Made by a program: the position numbers and the translations under genes | Origin: Timonella senegalensis JC301 | GTDB lineage: Bacteria; Actinomycetota; Actinomycetes; Actinomycetales; Cellulomonadaceae | Direction: 5' to 3' | Assembly: GCF_000312125.1 (NCBI RefSeq) | Contig: NZ_HE978642.1 | Span: forward strand, 619,342-683,341 | Length of the DNA stretch: 64,000 bases | Part shown: one piece after another, positions 24,980 to 33,280 of the stretch | Layout: each line of letters begins with the position of its first letter | How positions within the stretch are numbered: the stretch's first letter is position 1 | Notes under the pieces: generated by a model | Database searches by the model: none | Told to the model about the DNA's origin: nothing | Seen by the model: the letters and a program-made list of their open reading frames with translations, nothing else

Positions 24980-25543
24980 TTAGTCGTTCACGCGTCCAAG
25001 GTAGGAACCGTCGCGGGTGTCGACCTTAACCTTGGTGCCAACCTCAAGGAACAGTGGAACCTGGATCTCGTAGCCGGTCTCGATGGTTGCGCTCTTGGTG
25101 CCAGCGGACGAACGGTCGCCCTGGAGGCCAGGCTCGGTGTAGGTAATGACCGTGGTGATTGAAGCAGGAAGCTCGATGTAAAGAACAGTGCCCTCGTTGG
25201 TGGCAACAGTTGCGGTGCCGTTCTCAAGGAGGAAGTTCGCTGCGTCGCCAACAACAGCAGCTGGAACGGTGATCTGGTCGTACGTGGAGTTGTCCATGAA
25301 GATGTAGTCGTCGCCGTCCTTGTACAGGTACTGCATGTCCGACTTGTCAACGGAAGCGGTTTCGATCTTGAGGCCTGCGTTGAACGTCTTGTCAACGAGC
25401 TTTCCGGAGGTCACGTTCTTGATCTTGGTGCGGACAAAAGCGCCGCCCTTACCAGGCTTCACGTGCTGGAACTCGAGGACGGTCCAGAGCTGGCCGTCCA
25501 GTCGCAGGACGGTGCCGTTCTTAATGTCGTTAGTGGTAGCCAC
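24980..25543 (-). CDS. efp: Translation elongation factor P
   Basis: Relieves ribosome stalling at polyproline. At 187 aa the three domains are complete. The tip of domain I has the loop [14 protein letters not shown], with the lysine that reaches the peptidyl-transferase centre. No modification enzyme gene (epmA/B, earP) is nearby, and actinobacterial EF-P with this PGKG loop is thought to act unmodified. The C-terminal domain ends [23 protein letters not shown] good ribosome-binding site (AGGAAG) precedes the ATG. Confidence 0.97.
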   Translation of the reverse strand: MATTNDIKNGTVLRLDGQLWTVLEFQHVKPGKGGAFVRTKIKNVTSGKLVDKTFNAGLKIETASVDKSDMQYLYKDGDDYIFMDNSTYDQITVPAAVVGDAANFLLENGTATVATNEGTVLYIELPASITTVITYTEPGLQGDRSSAGTKSATIETGYEIQVPLFLEVGTKVKVDTRDGSYLGRVND

Positions 25544-25668
25544 GTGTTGAACTTCCTTTTTGAGATGTCAAAGTACGTCCCCACGTGACCGAGCACGTCA
25601 ACCGGCGCGCATGTGCCGAAGCCAACGCCACCTAGGACGAAGCATCAAGGCTCACGAGGGTGCGTACC

Positions 25669-25674
25669 ATTATA
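25669..25674 (-). promoter_or_regulatory. Candidate -10 element for efp-nusB
   Basis: Consensus TATAAT on the minus strand, 126 nt upstream of efp. No good -35 was seen at 16-18 nt. It overlaps the start region of the divergent HAD gene, so this short intergenic region probably holds both promoters. Confidence 0.4.
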
Positions 25675-25676
25675 AC

Positions 25677-26621
25677 GTGCTATCGAACTCGTCCCCCACC
25701 CCGTGCTGCGTCACATCCGCCACAGGCTTTGGCCTGCTCCTGGACGTGGACGGCCCCATTTCCAGCCCCGTGACCCGCACTCTCTCCCAACCGGGAATCG
25801 TTGATTCCCTTGTCACGCTTGCCAATGCCGGCATCCCGATCGCGTTCAACACGGGCCGTTCGGACGAGTTCCTACGCCACGAAGTCCTCGCGCCAATGGT
25901 CGCCGGCGGACTCACGCCCGAGGCGCTCGTGTGGGGCATTGCGGAAAAGGGCGCCACATGGTTCCGCTTCCCCACGAGCCCCGCTGAAACGTTGAATTTG
26001 CAGGTAGATGAGTCGATCGTCGTGAAGAAAAACGTGTACGATGCGGCGCGCGACCTGACCCACCAACACTTTGCAGACCTGGTGTTCTTTGACGAGACCA
26101 AACGCACAATGGTGTCGCTGGAACAGCTGACGTCAGTCAGCAACCACCAGTTCAAAGCGCGTCAGAACGCGCTCAATGAAGCCGTGGCCACCATGGTGGC
26201 CGAGCACGGGTACACGATCGAATGGCACGGCGTCCCGGTGGGCGCCACCGGCGCCGACGTGCTGCACGCAATTTCGCCTGACGAGCCGAGTGGCGAGGCG
26301 CTGCGGGTGGACTCGTCGATTATTGCGGTGGACATCGAGCACCCCGGAACCGGGAAGGACGTGGGCGCCCAGCGATTTGTGGACGAGCTGCTGGAGATCG
26401 GCGCGCCCATCCCCCACCACTGGTACACCATGGGCGACTCCCGCTCCGACTACACCATGGCCACGTGGCTGCACGAGAACGGCTTCGAGGTCGCGCACGT
26501 GGACGTGCGGCCCGCCGATGGCGTGCCGCCTGTGCCCTACCCGGTCCTGACGCATCCGTCACTGATTAACGACGATTCTGGCGCGCACTTCCTTGCCCAG
26601 TGGGCTGAGATGGTGGGCTAG
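25677..26621 (+). CDS. HAD-superfamily hydrolase
   Basis: Predicted cytoplasmic phosphatase of about 314 aa. Motif I is LLLDVDGPISSP (nucleophile Asp, then acid/base Asp); motif II lies in IAFNTGRSDEF; a conserved Lys is in FDETKRTMV; motif IV is TMGDSRSDYTMATWL. The large cap between motifs II and III suggests the HAD-IIB (Cof/sugar-phosphatase) group. The substrate is unknown. The frame is open further upstream, but GTG at 25677 fits the domain boundary; no Shine-Dalgarno is seen, so the message may be leaderless. Divergent from efp and convergent with the membrane gene at 26.7 kb. Confidence 0.8.
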   Translation: MLSNSSPTPCCVTSATGFGLLLDVDGPISSPVTRTLSQPGIVDSLVTLANAGIPIAFNTGRSDEFLRHEVLAPMVAGGLTPEALVWGIAEKGATWFRFPTSPAETLNLQVDESIVVKKNVYDAARDLTHQHFADLVFFDETKRTMVSLEQLTSVSNHQFKARQNALNEAVATMVAEHGYTIEWHGVPVGATGADVLHAISPDEPSGEALRVDSSIIAVDIEHPGTGKDVGAQRFVDELLEIGAPIPHHWYTMGDSRSDYTMATWLHENGFEVAHVDVRPADGVPPVPYPVLTHPSLINDDSGAHFLAQWAEMVG

Positions 26622-26682
26622 TTTCGTAGAGGTTTTCTGGGGCAGGGACAGCGGGTCAGAGGCAGCGGATGGGGGCAGCGCG

Positions 26683-27225
26683 TCAGAGGCTGTGGATCAG
26701 CCAGAGGCCCAGGGAACCACAGGCGAAGGCCCAAAGCAGGGAGGCGAGCGTTCCAATGATGAAGCGCTCGGATGTTGCGGCGTTGAGTTCTGGGTAGCGG
26801 CCGAGACCCTTGACTGCGACCACCACGGCGATGCCCGTGGTGAAGCCCGCCATGAAGAACGCGGTGATGAGGACGCGCTCGAGGATTCCAATCCACATTC
26901 CGCCACGCAGGCCGGCCTTGGCCTGGACGCCGTCAGGGCCCTCCTGGGCCTCGGCGCTCGCGATGAGGCTTGCGGCTGAGGTGGTGGACTCTGGCGAGGC
27001 GCTTTCGGCAGCACTTTCGGCAGCGCCCTCGGCGTCTTCGGCCACAGCGCTCTCAGCGGCCAACGCGGGACCACCATCACCGATCCGCTGTGCGTGATCG
27101 GTCTCCTCCTTGCTCGCGCGCCGCTGCGCGAGTGACAGCACGCCACGGGTCACGTAATAACCACCCACCGCCGACAGCACGAGGATGACGATCCAGATGG
27201 TGATGCTCGTTGGGTCAAATGCCAT
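26683..27225 (-). CDS. Membrane protein with DUF3307 C-terminal-like region (SatE-like)
   Basis: About 180 aa. An N-terminal membrane helix (TIWIVILVLSAVGGYYVTRGVL) is followed by an Ala/Glu/Ser-rich cytoplasmic stretch, then two helices in MWIGILERVLITAFFMAGFTTGIAVVVAVKGLGRYPELN and FIIGTLASLLWAFACGSLGLW. The ILER..I......G......A.K...R...L......E.FIIGTL.SLL pattern resembles the C-terminus of DUF3307 proteins that pair with SatD regulators. The start at 27225 has AAGGA 7 nt upstream. It follows the SatD-like gene by 10 nt. The function is unknown; a membrane partner of the regulator is inference. Confidence 0.7.
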   Translation of the reverse strand: MAFDPTSITIWIVILVLSAVGGYYVTRGVLSLAQRRASKEETDHAQRIGDGGPALAAESAVAEDAEGAAESAAESASPESTTSAASLIASAEAQEGPDGVQAKAGLRGGMWIGILERVLITAFFMAGFTTGIAVVVAVKGLGRYPELNAATSERFIIGTLASLLWAFACGSLGLWLIHSL

Positions 27226-27235
27226 GCGCCGATCC

Positions 27236-27862
27236 TTACACAGTCCCGTTGAGCTCATCCAGTAGGCGCGCGACGAGGGATAGGACTTCCCTTTCCTCGT
27301 CCAGCGCAGCGAGCTTGACGCGCTTTGATACGGCCGCTTCTGAGATGCCGAGCCGGTCCGCGACGTCCTTCTGCTTAAGACCCGTGGGCGTGCCATCCGG
27401 ATCCATCAGCAGATCGGCGGCTTCCCAGGCGGCGGCCGAACGATTCTGGATGATCGATCCAAGGAGGCGAAGGAGCGACTGCAGCTCCTCCGCCTTGGCC
27501 GAGTCGTTCGACCGGACGGACACGGGAGCCCGTCCGCGCAACACCTTTGCGTCTTCGACTGCCTCGCGAGCGTAGACGAATGCTGCGCCAGCACCCTCGC
27601 TCGAACGGGTGGGGAGCGGAGTAACAACGCCTCCGATTCCAATACCCAGGTACCACTGGCCGGAACGCATCAGATGCCGAAACACCGCATAGACGGCCTG
27701 GGGGCTGTCGAGTACGCCCTGCACTTCATCGCCGATTGTCCTGCCGAACGCGACGCGTGGTGCGAGGTCCCGTCGCAGCAGCCACTTGAGGTCAGTGAGC
27801 AGGTTTGGAACTTTGTCACCGGTCGAGCGGCTGGCCTTCTGGTCCACTGTCAATACGAACAT
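27236..27862 (-). CDS. SatD-family DNA-binding regulator
   Basis: The 208-aa protein opens FVLTVDQKASRSTGDKVPNLL, the typical SatD-family start, followed by a nucleotide-cyclase-like alpha/beta region with WYLGIGIGGVVTPLP and AFVYAREAVEDAK, and ends with a helix-turn-helix (KQKDVADRLGISEAAVSKRVKLA). First gene of a two-gene unit with the DUF3307-like membrane protein. Three inverted repeats lie directly upstream, which strongly suggests autoregulation. SatD was first described in an acid-tolerance locus of Streptococcus mutans; its role here is unknown. Confidence 0.75.
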   Translation of the reverse strand: MFVLTVDQKASRSTGDKVPNLLTDLKWLLRRDLAPRVAFGRTIGDEVQGVLDSPQAVYAVFRHLMRSGQWYLGIGIGGVVTPLPTRSSEGAGAAFVYAREAVEDAKVLRGRAPVSVRSNDSAKAEELQSLLRLLGSIIQNRSAAAWEAADLLMDPDGTPTGLKQKDVADRLGISEAAVSKRVKLAALDEEREVLSLVARLLDELNGTV

Positions 27863-27866
27863 GACT

Positions 27867-27882
27867 TAACCCTATAGGGTTA
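27867..27882. promoter_or_regulatory. Operator 1 of the satD-like gene
   Basis: Perfect 16-bp palindrome TAACCCTATAGGGTTA, 5 nt upstream of the start codon. Centre at 27874.5. Confidence 0.7.
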
Positions 27883-27895
27883 CGAATCAACAATC

Positions 27896-27909
27896 AACCC
27901 TATAGGGTT
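27896..27909. promoter_or_regulatory. Operator 2 of the satD-like gene
   Basis: Perfect 14-bp palindrome AACCCTATAGGGTT, same core as operator 1. Centre at 27902.5, exactly 28 bp from operator 1. Confidence 0.7.
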
Positions 27910-27920
27910 AAGAAATGCTT

Positions 27921-27940
27921 CTTAACCTCATGCGGTTAAG
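27921..27940. promoter_or_regulatory. Operator 3 of the satD-like gene
   Basis: CTTAACCTCATGCGGTTAAG, pairing at 18 of 20 positions, with the same AACC...GGTT half-sites. Centre at 27930.5, again exactly 28 bp from operator 2. Confidence 0.6.
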
Positions 27941-28042
27941 TGGCTTCGCATTCATGCGGCACAGAGTCCGCGCCCGGGGCGATGCGGGCACAAAAGGTGC
28001 CGCTAAGTACCTGCGTTGGGATATCTGGAGTTTCCGGCCGGC

Positions 28043-28097
28043 TTCGTCAGGACGGATCCTAAAGGCCGCACCCAAAGTTCGTCAGGACGGATCCTAA
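28043..28097. repeat. 20-bp direct repeat pair
   Basis: TTCGTCAGGACGGATCCTAA occurs at 28043-28062 and again at 28078-28097, a 35-bp period. It lies in the noncoding stretch 27863-28182, which also holds the three operators and the aroQ terminator and has no credible gene. Confidence 0.8.
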
Positions 28098-28131
28098 GAG
28101 CCACTCCCCCCCTGAAAGCGGGCGCGAAAAA

Positions 28132-28159
28132 GCCGGCCATCACCTAAGTGACAGCCGGC
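28132..28159 (-). terminator. Intrinsic terminator after aroQ
   Basis: Stem GCCGGC / GCCGGC extended by GTCAC / GTGA pairing, followed on the minus strand by TTTTT. It begins 24 nt after the aroQ stop and ends the shikimate gene cluster. Confidence 0.85.
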
Positions 28160-28182
28160 CTAGTGCCAGAAACTGAAGGAGC

Positions 28183-28632
28183 TTACTTGCCCGCGCGCAG
28201 CGTCTTGATCGCCTCAACCGCGAGGCGGTATGAGTCGAACCCGAACCCGGCGATCGTTCCGGAGGCGATGGGCCCAACCACGGAGTGGTGGCGGAACTCT
28301 TCGCGTGCGTACGGGTTGGAGATGTGGACCTCCACCAGGAAGCGCCCGCCCTTGGTGATCATGGCTGCGGCGTCCCGGATGGCGTAGGAGAAGTGAGTGA
28401 ACGCGGCGGGATTCATGACCACGTCACTCCCGGAGTCAACGGACTCATGGATCCAACGGATCATCTCGGCCTCGTTGTCGGTCTGGCGCACCTCAATGTC
28501 GAGTCCCGCCTCGCTCCCCCATCGCGCCCCGGCTTCCACGAGGTCCGCGTAGGAGAGCGTCCCGTACACGTCGGGCTCGCGCACGCCAAGGCGCCCCAGG
28601 TTTGGGCCGTTGAGGATCAGGATGTCCGCCAT
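28183..28632 (-). CDS. aroQ: 3-dehydroquinate dehydratase, type II
   Basis: Third step of the shikimate pathway, dehydrating 3-dehydroquinate. About 149 aa of the type II dodecameric family: ILILNGPNLGRLGVREPDVYG (catalytic Arg/Tyr loop), VVMNPAAFTHFSYAIRDA (catalytic Asn/His region), LVEVHISNPYAREEFRHHSVV and IAGFGFDSYRLAVEAI. I chose the ATG at 28632 (MADILILNGPN); the in-frame start 15 nt upstream overlaps the ribosome-binding site GGAAGG. It follows aroB by 52 nt and is the last gene of the aroC-K-B-Q cluster. Confidence 0.96.
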   Translation of the reverse strand: MADILILNGPNLGRLGVREPDVYGTLSYADLVEAGARWGSEAGLDIEVRQTDNEAEMIRWIHESVDSGSDVVMNPAAFTHFSYAIRDAAAMITKGGRFLVEVHISNPYAREEFRHHSVVGPIASGTIAGFGFDSYRLAVEAIKTLRAGK

Positions 28633-28684
28633 GATGGAACCTTCCAATACGAGAGTGAAACGCGGGACCTACAAAGAAGAAGAC

Positions 28685-29818
28685 TTACAGGAAGACCTTG
28701 TTCGACTTCACCGGAGCCTCACCGGAAACCTCGGCGTAGGCGGAAACCAGAAGCATCGGGTCCGGACCTTCCAGGCGAACCGGCTTGCCGATCTCCTCGA
28801 GGATGACGAACCTGAGCATGTCCCCGCGGGACTTCTTATCCCGGCGCATGGCCTGGAGTAGCTGCTCCCAGCGGTCGCCGCGGTAGGTGACCGGAAGGCC
28901 AACTGACTGGAGGATGGAACGCGTACGTTCCACCGTGGCGTCGTCGAGCTTACCCGCAAGGCGCGCCAGCTCAGCCACAAACACCATGCCCACGGACACC
29001 GCAGCACCGTGGCGCCACGAGTAGCGCTCTACCAACTCGATCGCGTGGCCAAAAGTGTGGCCGTAGTTGAGGATCTCGCGGAGGTCGGCCTCCTTGAGGT
29101 CGGCGGAAACAACCCGAGCCTTCACGGCAACCGACCGCTCTACCAGCTCGCGGACCACGTCACCCAACTCGGGCGCGCTGTCTGGCCAGTTACGCAGTTG
29201 CTCCGCGTGCTCCTCAACGATGTCTAGGATGACCGGGTCCGCAATGAAGCCGGTCTTGATGATCTCGCCCAGTCCCGCCACAAAGTCCCACTTGGGAAGC
29301 GATTCAAGGGAGGCCAGGTCGCAGAGCACGCCGCTAGGGCTGTGGAACGAGCCCACCAGGTTCTTGCCCTCGGCGGTGTTGATTCCAGTCTTTCCACCAA
29401 CCGCTGCATCGACCATAGCCAGAAGCGTGGTGGGGATGTGTACTACCTTGATTCCGCGCAGCCACGTTGCGGCAATGAACCCGGCAACGTCGGTGGTGGA
29501 CCCTCCACCCAGGGAAACAATCGCATCGGAACGAGTGAAGTCCGACTGGCCCAGGATCTGCCACGCAAAAGCAACAACCTGGATGTTCTTGGCTTCCTCG
29601 GCGTCAGGGATCACTGCCAGCAGCGCCTCAAAGCCCTGGGCAAGCAGGTCCTCGCGGACTGCCTGCGCGGAGGCCTCGAGTGCCTCGGGGTGGACGATCA
29701 GGACCTTCTTGACGGATTCACCGAGCATTGCGGGCAGCTCACCCAGAAGGTTAGTGCCAATCACGGTGTCGTACGTGCGCTCGGCGTTCACCGTGATACG
29801 CGAGATCTTGTTGGTCAT
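28685..29818 (-). CDS. aroB: 3-dehydroquinate synthase
   Basis: Second shikimate step, converting DAHP to 3-dehydroquinate using NAD and a metal. At 377 aa it has the NAD-binding GGGSTTDVAGFIAATWLRGI, PTTLLAMVDAAVGGKTGIN, the metal Glu in GLGEIIKTGFI and the metal His residues in LNYGHTFGHAIE and RYSWRHGAAVS. Its start overlaps the aroK stop by 4 nt. Confidence 0.97.
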   Translation of the reverse strand: MTNKISRITVNAERTYDTVIGTNLLGELPAMLGESVKKVLIVHPEALEASAQAVREDLLAQGFEALLAVIPDAEEAKNIQVVAFAWQILGQSDFTRSDAIVSLGGGSTTDVAGFIAATWLRGIKVVHIPTTLLAMVDAAVGGKTGINTAEGKNLVGSFHSPSGVLCDLASLESLPKWDFVAGLGEIIKTGFIADPVILDIVEEHAEQLRNWPDSAPELGDVVRELVERSVAVKARVVSADLKEADLREILNYGHTFGHAIELVERYSWRHGAAVSVGMVFVAELARLAGKLDDATVERTRSILQSVGLPVTYRGDRWEQLLQAMRRDKKSRGDMLRFVILEEIGKPVRLEGPDPMLLVSAYAEVSGEAPVKSNKVFL

Positions 29819-30348
29819 TTCGAGCCACCCTTCAGGGAGTCAACGATTTCCTGAGCTACCTGCTCCGGGGTCTTATCATCGGTGAGGACGTGCAGGTTCG
29901 ACACAGCTTCATAGGTTGGACGGCGCTGGTCCATCAGCACCTTCCACTTGGAGCGTGGGTTGCCCAAAAGTAGTGGGCGAGCTTGGTTGAACCCGACCCG
30001 CGGGGCCGCGTGGGCAAGAGAGACGTCGAGGAACACCACGGTGCCGCCGGCATTGCGATAGGACGCCAGGTTCTCCTGGGTCAGCGGGTGCAGTACCGCT
30101 CCCCCGCCCAGCGACACGATTCCAGAGTGCTCAACTAGCGCCTCAGCCACCGCCGCAACCTCAAGTTCACGGAACGCCGGCTCGCCGTCATCAATAAAGA
30201 TGTCGGAGATGGGCTTGCCCGCCTTCACCTCGACGTCGTCATCCGTGTCACGCACGGGCAACTCGAGCAGGCGAGACAGGACCTTAGCAACCGTGGACTT
30301 ACCTGACCCGGGTGGGCCAGCCAATACTACGACGGGTAGTGCAGACAT
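29815..30348 (-). CDS. aroK: Shikimate kinase
   Basis: Phosphorylates shikimate. The 177-aa protein has the P-loop AGPPGSGKSTVAKVL, the shikimate-binding DTDDDVEVKAGKPISDIF, FRELE, and the GGGAVLHP loop, with the lid in QARPLLLGN. Overlaps aroB by 4 nt and follows aroC by 12 nt, so aroC-aroK-aroB form one translation-coupled unit. Confidence 0.96.
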   Translation of the reverse strand: MSALPVVVLAGPPGSGKSTVAKVLSRLLELPVRDTDDDVEVKAGKPISDIFIDDGEPAFRELEVAAVAEALVEHSGIVSLGGGAVLHPLTQENLASYRNAGGTVVFLDVSLAHAAPRVGFNQARPLLLGNPRSKWKVLMDQRRPTYEAVSNLHVLTDDKTPEQVAQEIVDSLKGGSK

Positions 30349-30360
30349 CGAGCGCAGTTC

Positions 30361-31575
30361 CTAACGGAGATTCTCAGGAATGGAGTTTAGGTACGACTCA
30401 AGGTTACGGCTAGTCTCGGCAACCGAGTCACCCCCGAACTTTTCCAGCGCAACCTGCGCGAGCGTCAGCGCGACCTGAGCCTCGGCAACTACTGCTGCAG
30501 GAGGCACCGCGCACACGTCCGAACGCTGGTGGTGCGCTGTTGAGGCCTCACCGGTTGCGGTATCGATAGTGCGCAGAGCGCGCGGCACGGTGGAAATTGG
30601 CTTCATCGCGGCGCGAACGCGGATGGTCTCACCGTTAGACATGCCACCCTCGATGCCACCGGCGCGGTTGGAGAGTCGGCTGATGCCACCCTCCCCTGGC
30701 TCGATTTCATCGTGAGCTTCGGAGCCCCGGCGGGTTGCGGTCAGGAAGCCGTCGCCGACCTCCACGCCCTTGATCGCCTGGATTCCCATGAGGGAAGCGG
30801 CCAAGCGTGCATCCAAACGAAGGTCACCCTGGATGTACGTGCCAATTCCGGAGGGAACCCCGTACGCCAGGACCTCTACGACACCGCCGAGGGTGTCGCC
30901 ATCCTTGTGGCACTGGTCGATCTCAGCGACCATCTTGTCCGAGGTTTCCTTGTCAAAGCAGCGCACTGGATCATTGTCCAGGTAGTCAACGTCAGCGGCT
31001 GTGGGCAGCGCGGCATCGCGGGGCGCCTCAACCGGACCGATCCCAACCACGTGGGACACGAGCGTGATGCCAAAGGCCTGCTCGAGAAACTTTGCTGCTA
31101 CGGTTCCCAGCGCAACTCGCGTTGCAGTCTCACGTGCTGACGCGCGTTCGAGGACCGGGCGGGCATCGTCAAAGCCGTACTTGCGCATACCCACGAGGTC
31201 GGCGTGGCCCGGACGCGGCCGGGTAATTGGGCGGTTTCGCGCCGATTCGCGGTAGTCACCCTTCCCTGCATCGACGTCAAGCTTGTCTACCTCAACAGGG
31301 TCCGCAGCCATCACGTCAACCCACTTGGGCCACTCGGTGTTGGCGATCTCGATGGCCATCGGGCCACCTTGGCTCACGCCGTGGCGCAGACCTGCGAGGA
31401 CTCGCACCTCGTCCTTCTCAAACTTCATGCGCGCTCCGCGGCCATAGCCGAGGCGGCGGCGCGCAAGCGCGTCCTGGATGTCCGAGGTTACTACCTCAAC
31501 ACCAGCGGGAAGGCCCTCAATAATTCCAACGAGCGCGGGGCCGTGCGACTCACCTGACGTGATCCAACGAAGCAT
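30361..31575 (-). CDS. aroC: Chorismate synthase
   Basis: Last common step of aromatic synthesis, converting EPSP to chorismate with reduced FMN. At 404 aa it has the signatures [89 protein letters not shown] and [18 protein letters not shown]. It is the first gene of the aroC-K-B-Q cluster and lies directly beyond the type IV pilus genes on the same strand. Confidence 0.98.
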   Translation of the reverse strand: MLRWITSGESHGPALVGIIEGLPAGVEVVTSDIQDALARRRLGYGRGARMKFEKDEVRVLAGLRHGVSQGGPMAIEIANTEWPKWVDVMAADPVEVDKLDVDAGKGDYRESARNRPITRPRPGHADLVGMRKYGFDDARPVLERASARETATRVALGTVAAKFLEQAFGITLVSHVVGIGPVEAPRDAALPTAADVDYLDNDPVRCFDKETSDKMVAEIDQCHKDGDTLGGVVEVLAYGVPSGIGTYIQGDLRLDARLAASLMGIQAIKGVEVGDGFLTATRRGSEAHDEIEPGEGGISRLSNRAGGIEGGMSNGETIRVRAAMKPISTVPRALRTIDTATGEASTAHHQRSDVCAVPPAAVVAEAQVALTLAQVALEKFGGDSVAETSRNLESYLNSIPENLR

Positions 31576-31678
31576 GCATCTATCTTTCCATGTTTCAGGT
31601 AGTGGTCAGGGTATTGCCCGTGATCTGGAACGTTTGGGTTGCGTTGCTCATTCCCGACGATCGTGCCCCACCAACGCT

Positions 31679-31713
31679 TGAGGGTCCGACTCCCAGCGGG
31701 AGTCAGACCCTCA
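31679..31713 (-). terminator. Hairpin between pilO and aroC
   Basis: Arms TGAGGGTC-CGACTCCC and GGGAGTC-AGACCCTCA pair almost perfectly around AGC. It is 40 nt downstream of pilO and about 100 nt upstream of aroC, and lacks a T-run. It probably insulates the shikimate genes from the pilus operon. Confidence 0.7.
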
Positions 31714-31752
31714 AACGCTACTTGCTACGGTGTTTGCTTGGCGAGGTAGCCC

Positions 31753-32559
31753 CTACCTCTCAGGCGCGAAAACGTTCTTTCGTCCGATCTCAGGCAGCAT
31801 CGTCTCTGTGATGTCTGAGCCGTCGGGCACAGCGCCAGCCTTCTCCGACTGGAGCACGTACGCAATTGTGTGCAGTATGTAGGTGACGTCGCCAACTTCA
31901 GACTTAGGCGCGTTCGCGGATTCCGGGGCCTCTCGAAGTGAAGTCACCTCAACAGAGGTCACCAGGAGTGCGCGTTCCGAATTTACCTGGAGTTGCTCTG
32001 AAAACTCGAGGACTTCTTCATAGTCACCCTGCACTGTGATCAGGAGAGGAACTTGGTAGAAGCCGGGAACAACTGTGGACAATGCGCCCGTTGCAGTAGG
32101 AGTTGCACCCGATACCGTGACGGGCTCCGTTGGGGCCGGCGCTGCAGAAGCTTCGCCTTCCTCTGATTCAGTACCGGTTGGCTCAGCAACCATCAGTTCT
32201 GTAAAAGGCTTGACTGGTGCGATGTTCTCTTCCGAGCTTACTGAAATGAATGAGACCTTGGACTTCTCAACTGATCGTTCAATCTCATCGACAATTGACT
32301 CGTAGTCAACAGCTGTTGGGATCTGAACTTGGTAGGCCGAGAGCTGATCCTTGTACTCATCGATCTTTTCAAACTGCTTGCGCAAGGTGGCCACGCGCGT
32401 TTGGAGCACGTCGTTGGAGTATTCGATCTGTTCAGCATCATCATTTGCAATGGCAGATTCATCTCGCACAGGAGCGATCAGGAGCAGCCAGACAGCGACA
32501 AGGATGAGAATCGCTACAACCGCGGCACCTGCGATCCAGGTCTTACGAGTCGCTTTCAT
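31753..32559 (-). CDS. pilO: Type IV pilus inner-membrane assembly protein PilO
   Basis: Part of the PilM-PilN-PilO alignment complex linking the cytoplasmic ATPase platform to the membrane. About 268 aa: short cytoplasmic start, one membrane helix (WIAGAAVVAILILVAVWLLLIAPV), a coiled-coil (RVATLRKQFEKIDEYKDQLSAYQVQIP) and a ferredoxin-like C-terminal domain (YQVPLLITVQGDYEEVLEFSEQLQVNSERALLVTSVEV) with a Pro/Thr/Glu-rich insert. Start ATG 32559 has GGAGG 9 nt upstream and overlaps the pilN stop by 17 nt. The identification rests on architecture and position after pilM and pilN. Confidence 0.85.
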   Translation of the reverse strand: MKATRKTWIAGAAVVAILILVAVWLLLIAPVRDESAIANDDAEQIEYSNDVLQTRVATLRKQFEKIDEYKDQLSAYQVQIPTAVDYESIVDEIERSVEKSKVSFISVSSEENIAPVKPFTELMVAEPTGTESEEGEASAAPAPTEPVTVSGATPTATGALSTVVPGFYQVPLLITVQGDYEEVLEFSEQLQVNSERALLVTSVEVTSLREAPESANAPKSEVGDVTYILHTIAYVLQSEKAGAVPDGSDITETMLPEIGRKNVFAPER

Positions 32560-33280
32560 CGATGGATTCCTCCAAGTCGTCGGGTTCAAATCTGTGCGAA
32601 TAGATGTCCTCTGTCAGGCGCACACTTCCTGTGAACTCGTATGCTTCCCTGCCATCACTGTCCCCAGCGAGAGTCGCTGCCTCGAGGCGGGCTTCGGAGA
32701 AGCCTTTGATCTTGTTCAACTCATTGATCCACGCGGCGGTGTCAGGCATCGTCTTCAAGTTCACAGAAAAGGTAAGTTCACCAATACCGGTGTTTTGGAG
32801 GTTGTCTCCTGCTTGGGGGCCCGCGTTGTTTGGCGTAGCGGCTTCCACGCTCAGCGACTTCACGATGCCGCCGTCAGGCACAGTTCCTGCGACAGCACCG
32901 ATGTAGTCCTTCCAGAGGATCTCTCGGTACATGCCGTCGCGGAGTGCAGTGGTGGCGTCCTTGATTTGACCAAGTACCTTTGGAACCTCTGCGTACTTGA
33001 CCTCCTCGGCTTTGAGCTTCGCGGTCTGTTCAACCGCGCGCTCATAGCGTGCCTCAGCCATAGATTTCTCTACCTGAACTGCCACGTATCCCAGAATCAC
33101 AAACGCAATCAAGCCAAGAAAGAAGAAGCCGATCCTGACTTTGAGTTTCTTTAGGCTGCGTCGATCACGAATTTCAGTGGGGAGAAGGTTAACCTGCGGG
33201 AGCAGTGAGTAGTCAAACTCGGAATTTTCGTCCGAAGCAGCTTTCTGCTTGCTGCTCTTTTTGGTAAGCGTCAGACTCAT
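32543..33280 (-). CDS. pilN: Type IV pilus assembly protein PilN
   Basis: The 245-aa protein carries the diagnostic N-terminal INLLP-type motif (PQVNLLPTEIRDRRSLKKLKVR) that binds PilM, then one membrane helix (IGFFFLGLIAFVILGYVAVQV), a coiled-coil (RYERAVEQTAKLKAEEVKYAEVPKVLGQI) and a C-terminal PilN-like domain. Overlaps pilM by 4 nt upstream and pilO downstream. Confidence 0.92.
   Translation of the reverse strand: MSLTLTKKSSKQKAASDENSEFDYSLLPQVNLLPTEIRDRRSLKKLKVRIGFFFLGLIAFVILGYVAVQVEKSMAEARYERAVEQTAKLKAEEVKYAEVPKVLGQIKDATTALRDGMYREILWKDYIGAVAGTVPDGGIVKSLSVEAATPNNAGPQAGDNLQNTGIGELTFSVNLKTMPDTAAWINELNKIKGFSEARLEAATLAGDSDGREAYEFTGSVRLTEDIYSHRFEPDDLEESIDESDS

Noticed and set aside
27915..28097. 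60-codon plus-strand frame divergent from the SatD-like gene
   Set aside because: Overlaps operator 3 and the direct repeats, has no ribosome-binding site and no protein-like composition.
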